A DNA stretch of 64,000 bases from Berghia stephanieae (lineage: Eukaryota; Mollusca; Gastropoda; Nudibranchia; Aeolidiidae), in NCBI GenBank assembly GCA_034508935.3, contig CM067446.1:59792289-59856288 (forward strand), written 5' to 3'. The position numbers and the translations under genes are program-made. The notes below the pieces were generated by a model, which searched no databases, was not told the DNA's origin, and saw only the letters and a program-made list of their open reading frames with translations. Of this stretch, positions 58,601-64,000 are shown piece after piece. How positions within the stretch are numbered: position 1 is the first letter of the stretch; the number at the start of each line of letters is the position of its first letter.

Positions 58601-61434
58601 TACAAGAGTCCAATAAATCTGAAGACGAAACTGACTCAACCGACGATGCTGGGGGCTTTGAAACATTGCCCCCATCTAGAATATCATCTTGTGGAGCCCC
58701 TACAATCACATTTGACATTTCTGTTGAATCACTTTTCATGTCACTACTGCTGCAATCAACACAAGAGAAAGATTCCTTTTCCAACTCAACACAACATGCT
58801 TTATTATTACCGCTATCAACGTCGTCATTTTTTTCATCCTCTGAAGCAGTCGTGACCATATTTTTTGCACTAAAAGGAACTGAAGAAGATTCCGATGCAT
58901 CACCAATCTCAAGAGGCGATTCTTTATCATTTTCATCATCTATAGCCAATGCCTTTTTAGGTTTACAATGTTTGGAGGATGGAGAGGAAGCAGAAGTTGT
59001 TGCCGCAACGTTTTGACTTTGAGGGCTGGAGGGAGGTGTTGGAAGACTTGACAAGAGAACCTCAGTCAACGGTGATGCCTGAGGTGGTGCCAACTTATCC
59101 CATCCCTTGCCAAGACGATGACAGAGCTCTCCTACAATATCATCGCAGTTCCCAAGCAACTCAACATCAAAGTTAAGATAGTGAAGCCGTTCTCGATTTA
59201 TCAGGATTTGAGGTACGTGGGCAGGCACAGAATCTGTTAATGAAAATACAATTAAAATTGACAAAGTATACACAGCGTAGCGAAAACCTTTACAATAACA
59301 AAATGAAAGTACCTGACATATACCTCTAAAAAGTACGAGGATTGAAAATTATTGGATAGATTAAGGCCACCAACTGGGGTAGAACATCTAGATCCTCTTC
59401 GACCCAGTAAACAGGCTCAATGTCTACATGAAAGTCTCCTCTTTCAACTAATTATAAGAAGATTGGGGGTCCCAATAGCTCAGTTGGTAGAGCACTTGAC
59501 TCAAATGCAAAGGGACAGAGATCAATCCCGGTTGCAGTTGAGAAGTTTTTCTGACCCCCACTGTCCACCCAGAGATTGGGTAGCAGAGTCTGCTAGATCT
59601 GGTGGATAGTACTTTGCAATAGATTAGCGTCCTATCCAAAGGGTAGCAAGCAATTGCTATTGTCCATTTCACACTAAAGAAACCGGGATTAACTCTGACT
59701 CCATGGGCCAAAATTTATAAGAAGATTTTGCCTAAGGTGGTTTCCTCATCCTTACCAGTTTAGATTTTTCCAGCGAATGCTTGGACTTTTCTTATCATTA
59801 AATTAAGTGCAGTAAGAAAACCTTTAAAAAGTAACAAACAAATACGAACATAACATCTCCAAAAAAAAGAGAACAAATTACCAAACACGGAACGCTTCAG
59901 CCTCAAAGCCCTTCCTCAGTCAACAACAGAAAAAAAAAAAGGGGAAAGCATAAATACATTACTAAAAAACAGACCAATGGCAGACAAATATCTGCCAGTG
60001 ATCTGGCATTTTAGAAATGAATTTATGTCTCCTTTTTTTTTTTTTTTGTTGTTGACTGAAGAATGGTTCTGAGCCCGAACATTCTGAGTTTGATAATTGG
60101 TATTTTGTTCTTTTTGAAGCTGTTATATTCAATTTTGTTGACTACTTTTTACAGTCCACAGCTTCTTCTAGCAGCTTTGTATCACTTGAGAAAATCTTAA
60201 ACTTTGGCTCCTGAAAATCAGAAAATGCTGAAAAACTGTGATCAATTTTAGCCAGAAAAATTGGAATCCTGTATCAGCTACAGACGTGCACATTTTATTT
60301 TCCAATATTATCAGACAAGGGAAATGACTCTTACTTGGAATGAGAGCCACAGGTCTGACTTTGAGGGAAGACCCAATGACAATGAGCAAATCACACTCGT
60401 CTTTATCCTGTGCCATCTTTTGTGGAAATCCTCTGGTAAACTCTCTCCAAAGAAGACGATGTCGGGCTTCATGATGGCGTTCTCCGTGCCTTCTGGGCAT
60501 TGAGGGCACTTAGGGATCACCTGGTGACACCAAAAATGAATTGTGGTTATCTTATCTCTGGTCTCCATCTGCAAGTTCTTATACATATATGCAATATTTT
60601 GCCTTTTCTTAGCATTGAGGGTCACTAATTTACTTTTTAGATACATCTGGTTTTAAAAATTGTTACTGTACATCTATAACGCACAAACTTGGATGAACTT
60701 CTACACAGCTATTTTCTCATTCTTCATTTTTCTTCTCAATGCTTTTACTCCCCTCCCCCTCTCTCTAGAATTGCTACAGGGAACTCAAGTAGAGCCAAAG
60801 CAGAGAGATCCCTTCAAACAAGTGTTTCAATCCTCAACTTCTTACTCGAAAGGGGCTGGACCACACCTAGGTCATAACTCCTAGGTGCCTTTCTACTTAT
60901 ATTTTTAAAAGTGAAAAACACAAGAGCTTGAACCCACTACCTTCGAATCTGGATCTTATTCTGGCGTATTCTAGTGTGTGCTCTTATTCACTACGCCATC
61001 GGTGCTGGAGAAGTGATGACATCACTTAATTCTCGTCACTTATTATAACCCAATAATTGAAAACTAAGCAGCTTGGCTCAGCGGTACGGTCTTTGCTTCG
61101 TACCCAAAAGGTACTGAGTTCAATCACCTGCCCTAGCTCACTTTGCGGTGACACCTGGGTTCTTCCAGTCTTCCTTTGGAATAGACCCTAACGACAAATT
61201 TCACCATGGGGATGAATAAAGGGAATTTTTATGTTTTTAAAAAACCCATCAATATCCTGAATGTAATTTATTTCTATCTAAATTGAAGATTGACAAATTC
61301 TCCCCTGATGCAAACTTTGATTGTGATACATCAGACGGTGGTAATCATAATCACCTGCTTGAAAATATCCTGTCTGACAACATCTGCTTTTACTTTGAGT
61401 TTACAGTTCGTACACGTGGCGGTGGCAAAAGAAC
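55235..61434 (-). CDS. SIRT1: SIRT1 NAD-dependent protein deacetylase, 3' four coding exons
   Basis: Transcribed right to left: exons 61434-61355, 60520-60335, 59233-57974 and 55628-55235, all with AG/GT junctions and compatible phases apart from two one-base frame breaks. SIRT1 removes acetyl groups from histones and transcription factors in the nucleus, consuming NAD. Visible are the second zinc Cys pair region GSFATATCTNCKLKV with CPQC, then IMKPDIVFFGESLPEDFH, the NAD-fold core DLLIVIGSSLKVRPVALIP, then VPQILINRE and NFDVELLGNCDDIVGELCHR. A long acidic, Ser-rich and His-rich linker follows, then the conserved C-terminal activating segment (RLSG...PPNRYVFKGAEVFSESEEE) and an acidic tail. 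About 639 residues are present. The first half of the catalytic domain is encoded beyond the right edge. Sirtuins 2-7 lack this C-terminal segment, so the identity is firm. Confidence 0.95.
55993..56098. repeat. (GAA)n microsatellite in SIRT1 intron
   Basis: About 105 bases of GAA repeats on the plus strand, next to a truncated R4 head (CCATGGAGGTCAGG). Confidence 0.92.
56330..56610 (+). repeat. SINE R1 copy in SIRT1 intron
   Basis: Plus-strand copy, diverged head, tail ATTGCGCTATATAAAGCTC. Part of it belongs to the 587-bp tandem duplication. Confidence 0.8.
56397..57570. repeat. 587-bp exact tandem duplication in SIRT1 intron
   Basis: Units 56397-56983 and 56984-57570, both starting CTCAGCGCATCCAAGTTGG and ending TCTGCCAAATGAG. 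I found no difference in the parts compared, including homopolymer lengths. Each contains an R1 SINE tail and an unrecognised 89-codon open stretch. Confidence 0.92.
57612..57912 (+). repeat. SINE R1 copy in SIRT1 intron
   Basis: Diverged full-length plus-strand copy ending GGATATTGAGCTATATGAATG just before the large SIRT1 exon boundary at 57974. Confidence 0.75.
57974..59233 (-). CDS. SIRT1: SIRT1 large exon: end of the catalytic core plus a disordered His/Ser/acidic linker
   Basis: It starts (N)SVPAHVPQILINRE, passes through the last catalytic strand NFDVELLG, and then has about 300 residues rich in Ser, Asp and Glu with a dense His tract. It ends RKMWQGRKNRVSLAQRLSG before a GTAAGA donor. 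The corresponding vertebrate linker is shorter and lacks the His tract. The frame is open throughout. Confidence 0.94.
58260..58430 (-). other. Histidine-rich tract within SIRT1
   Basis: In these 57 codons about 40 are His, in clusters broken by Ser, Asn, Lys, Gly and Arg and ending in a run of 14. Both CAT and CAC codons are used, so this is not a pure trinucleotide slippage product. It lies in the linker between the catalytic core and the C-terminal activating segment. Such tracts in other nuclear proteins bind metals or target speckles; a role here is inference. Confidence 0.9.
59463..59715 (+). repeat. SINE R3 copy, full length, in SIRT1 intron
   Basis: Head GGGGGTCCCAATAGCTCAGT, tail AACTCTGACTCCATGGGCC. 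Confidence 0.85.
59835..60185. repeat. Two R5 copies, inverted, in a SIRT1 intron
   Basis: Reverse copy 59835-59940, forward copy 60045-60185. Confidence 0.68.
60335..60520 (-). CDS. SIRT1: SIRT1 exon: CPQC to VRPVALIP, with a one-base frame break
   Basis: It begins VIPKCPQCPEGTENAIMKPD and ends DLLIVIGSSLKVRPVALIP. The exon is 186 bases where the junction phases need 187. The break falls at the A run between FHK and MAQDKDE (TTTT near 60417-60422 on the plus strand), where one more A gives FHKKMAQDKDE. Confidence 0.92.
60925..61012 (-). repeat. tRNA-like SINE head, single copy
   Basis: The minus strand reads CACCGATGGCGTAGTGAATA...GTGGGTTCAAGCTC, resembling pol III boxes A and B. It is too degraded for a real tRNA. 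Confidence 0.45.
61068..61238 (+). repeat. SINE R2 copy in SIRT1 intron
   Basis: Head CAGCTTGGCTCAGCGGTACG, tail GGGGATGAATAAAGGGAATT; it ends about 115 bases before the SIRT1 exon at 61355. Confidence 0.82.
61355..61434 (-). CDS. SIRT1: SIRT1 exon: zinc-ribbon half, GSFATATCTNCK
   Basis: The acceptor is TTGCTTCAG and the donor follows ...DIFKQ. It encodes 26 codons from the Gly of HGSFATA through VRQDIFKQ, including a CxxC zinc pair (CTNC). Confidence 0.93.
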
Positions 61435-61654
61435 CTGAAGCAATTACAAATACAAGTGTTAACCTGCTGTCAAACACAATTATGATCAATAAATAAAAAA
61501 ATTAGGGATGAATAGAAATAAAAATGGTCAACATAAAAAAAAAAGATCAAAGAGAATAAAACTTTGTGATAAGAGACTTACTTAAAAACAAACAAGAAAA
61601 AAACAACAAATCAGTTTAATTTTGACATTTTATTTCTACTAGTGAGTATGAAAT

Positions 61655-61890
61655 CAAGAAACTAGGGAGCAGGCACCGGTGTAAGATATAGATCTGAACA
61701 AGTGTGTATGAAAGGTGTCAGACAATGAAAGAAAGAAAAATACAAGAAAAAAAAAGATCCCAAAAATCAGTCCACCTCGACTGGGGATCGAACCACAGAC
61801 CCCCTTGTCGAGATTTTTTTTGTTTTTGTAATCTTCTTTCTTGCTTTGTCTGGCACCTTTCATACACACTTGTTCAGATCTATATTAGTG
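61655..61890. mobile_element. Foldback element, same family, in SIRT1 intron
   Basis: The same arms (ATAGATCTGAACAAGTGTGT and its inverse), with a tRNA-like GGGGATCGAACC segment between them. A third partial arm follows at 61895-61985. Confidence 0.75.
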
Positions 61891-61989
61891 TGTATGAAAC
61901 AGTCGACAGGCTGATTTTTTTCGATAGTTTTATTTTCCTTGTATTGTTTTCTCTCCTTTGTCTGGCACGGTTTCATACACACTTTATTT

Positions 61990-63945
61990 TTATATAATAT
62001 CCCATTCGTTGACAATAACAACGATGGGAATTATATTACTGATTTTTGTATTTCGGAAAATGAAATAATCGAAAAGTCGTTATCACTTAATGTAACAAAA
62101 AGCATTGGTCCGTATGGTTTTCATCCTCGTTTACTCAAGAAGATTGCGACACAAATAAACCATCCCCTTTCTATTATATTTAACAAATCTCTATCAGAGG
62201 GTGAAATTCCAGAAGAGTGGAAATTAGCCAATGTGACTGCTATTTACAAAAAGGGAAATAGAAGCGAACCTGGAAATTACAGACCTATAAGTTTAACTTG
62301 TATTTTATGTAAAGTTATGGAATCCATTCTTAAAGATAGAATCATGAATTTTTTGAAAATCACAAAATGTTAAGTAATTGTCAACACGGATTTAGAGAAA
62401 AACGCTCTTGTGAAACTCAGTTATTACATGTCATGGAAGATTTCACCAGCATGATTGATGATGGTAAATGTATTGATATTATATATTTTGATTTCAGTAA
62501 AGCATTTGATTCTGTTCCTCTAAGAGGCTATTCAGAAAAATAAAATCATATGGTATAACAGGGCCAATATATAATTTGATAAAATGTTTTTTATCAAAAA
62601 AAGCAGAGGGTAGTTATTAACGGCGAAATGTCAAGTTTTAAATGTGTGACCAGTGGAGTACCACAGGGAAGTGTCTTGGATCCAATATTTTTTATTATAT
62701 ATATTAATGACCTACCAAATAACACTATATCAAAATGTAGATTGTTTGCAGATGACACTAAAATTTATAAAGAATCTGATCAATATGATATCATTCAGGA
62801 TGATATTGATTCTCTATTTGAATGGTCAAGGAAGTGGGAATTAAAATTTAATATCAACAAGTGCAAGGTATTGCATATTGGAAAGAAAAATCCTAATCAC
62901 ATCTATTACTCGGATAACTCTTAATTCAAATTTTTTGCCTGATACAAATTTTGAAAGGGATCTTGGTGTTGTTTTTGACCCACACTTGAACTTTGATGTG
63001 CATAGTAATGATTGCACAACTAAAGCTAATCGCATGTTGGGAATCATATACAGAGTTTTACTTATTTGGATAATAGCATGTTTCTTTCGTTATTTAAAAC
63101 TATTATAAGACCTGTTCTTGAGTACGGAAACAATGTTTGGAGCCCAATATATCTAAGGCAGTCAATAGGTCTTGAAAATATTCAAAGACGAGCAACAAAA
63201 TTGCTTCCCGGGCTTGAGAACATGTCATATGACGAACGTTTAGCATTCCTCGATCTACCTAGTCTCAAATACAGAAGAATTAGGGGAGACTTAATTCAGC
63301 TCTACAAGATAATACATAATATAAATGATATAAATCCATCAATTTCGTTTACATTTTCCAAGATTGTGTATACCAGAGGCGACAATAATAATAATAATAA
63401 ATTGATTAATTTTAAAATTTAATTTGATCTTATTAATATTTATTTATTTATTTATTTATCTATTCATTCATTTGTTTGTTTGTTTCTGTAGTTATTTATC
63501 CATTTATTTATTTATATTTTAAACTTTAAATTGTCATGTGGATATAACTGTTTCCATTAATTTTGTAGACTGGTTTGTAAATGTTGACCAGTAAAATGCA
63601 TGACATCTGAAACAATGTAAAATCATAATTTATCAGAGACTAATGTATGCTTTATTATCGTTGTTGCTTTCATAGTTATATTTGTCATTAATATTTCATT
63701 GTACTATGAACTTTGTACATTTGTGATTCAATCGATCTTGACCAGTTTTCAATTACCAGTATTCTATGATTGTATTTTTCGATTGATACATTTTTCCTGA
63801 CATTCAAAGTTATGTAAAACTGTCTGTGAATGATACAATACAAGCTATATGAGATTCTGTAATTATAAACTATTGTATAAGGCATTTAAAGCATAATTCC
63901 TATTAAGCCTTTGATAAGATAAGATAAGATAAGAGATAAAATATT
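61990..63945 (+). mobile_element. CR1/Jockey-type LINE fragment, broken, in a SIRT1 intron
   Basis: Reverse transcriptase blocks appear in order: NVTKSIGPYGFHPRLLKKIA, EEWKLANVTAIYKKGNRSEP, NYRPISLTCILCKVMES, QHGFREKRSCETQLLHVMED, IIYFDFSKAFDSVP, VTSGVPQGSVLDPIFFIIYI, CRLFADDTKIYKESD, NIQRRATKLLPGLENMSYDE. At least four frame changes separate them (for example near 62373, 62530, 62600 and 62920). The 5' end, including the endonuclease, is absent. The 3' untranslated part (63424-63915) is AT-rich with TTTA repeats, and the copy ends in a (GATAA)n tail at about 63915-63940, typical of the group. It runs antisense to SIRT1. Confidence 0.85.
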
Positions 63946-64000
63946 TGTGAGAGTGGTCTTCAATCTATTAGAGATGACAGTTTGCAGCAGTGACAAGATA

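Overview
The window is animal nuclear DNA, most likely from an invertebrate and probably a gastropod or other mollusc. It has intron-split host genes with GT/AG junctions, several tRNA-headed SINE families with repeated 'GCGCTTTACAAGG'-type tails, many foldback and MITE-like elements, dense microsatellites and long poly-G tracts. The species guess rests on the style of the repeats and on two ordinary metazoan genes, so it is only moderately secure.

Two host genes can be read. At 7.3-15.3 kb (+) lie nine exons of a CYP4V2-like cytochrome P450, covering about the last 391 residues with all core motifs. The N-terminal exons are not in the window. At 55.2-61.4 kb (-) lie the last four coding exons of SIRT1: the end of the zinc ribbon, the Rossmann-fold C-terminal half, a 1.26-kb exon carrying a remarkable histidine-rich disordered region, and the last exon with the conserved C-terminal regulatory segment and an acidic tail. 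The 5' exons of SIRT1 lie beyond 64 kb. In three of these conserved exons, one in CYP4 and two in SIRT1, the frame is broken by the apparent loss of one base from a short A or T run. That pattern looks more like consensus-sequence error than like two dying genes.

Between the genes, 22.5-47.8 kb is one nested transposon stack. The outer element A (22505-47839, +, 5-bp target duplication AGTAC) is a Ty3/Gypsy-type fossil whose integrase lies before RNase H (Gmr1-type order). Its 5' LTR is split by element B (23038-39855, -, 4-bp duplication CTGA). B is a second LTR element with 3.3-kb LTRs, a tRNA-Pro primer site and almost no coding content of its own. Inside B sit a 5'-truncated LINE with an intact RNase H frame, a THAP/P-superfamily DNA transposon, and a Tx1/L1-like LINE insertion with a 13-bp target duplication, apparently twin-primed, in one of B's LTRs. 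A 1.45-kb non-autonomous hAT-like element sits in A's gag. The order of insertion can be read directly from the nesting.

The remaining DNA (0-7 kb, 15-22 kb, 48-55 kb and the introns) is a mosaic of at least five SINE-like families and several MITE and foldback families with readable terminal repeats, together with tandem repeats including a 587-bp exact tandem duplication in a SIRT1 intron. One abundant repeat family ends in a hairpin whose stem covaries between copies while the loop is conserved. A CR1-like LINE lies at 62.0-63.9 kb, antisense within the SIRT1 intron.
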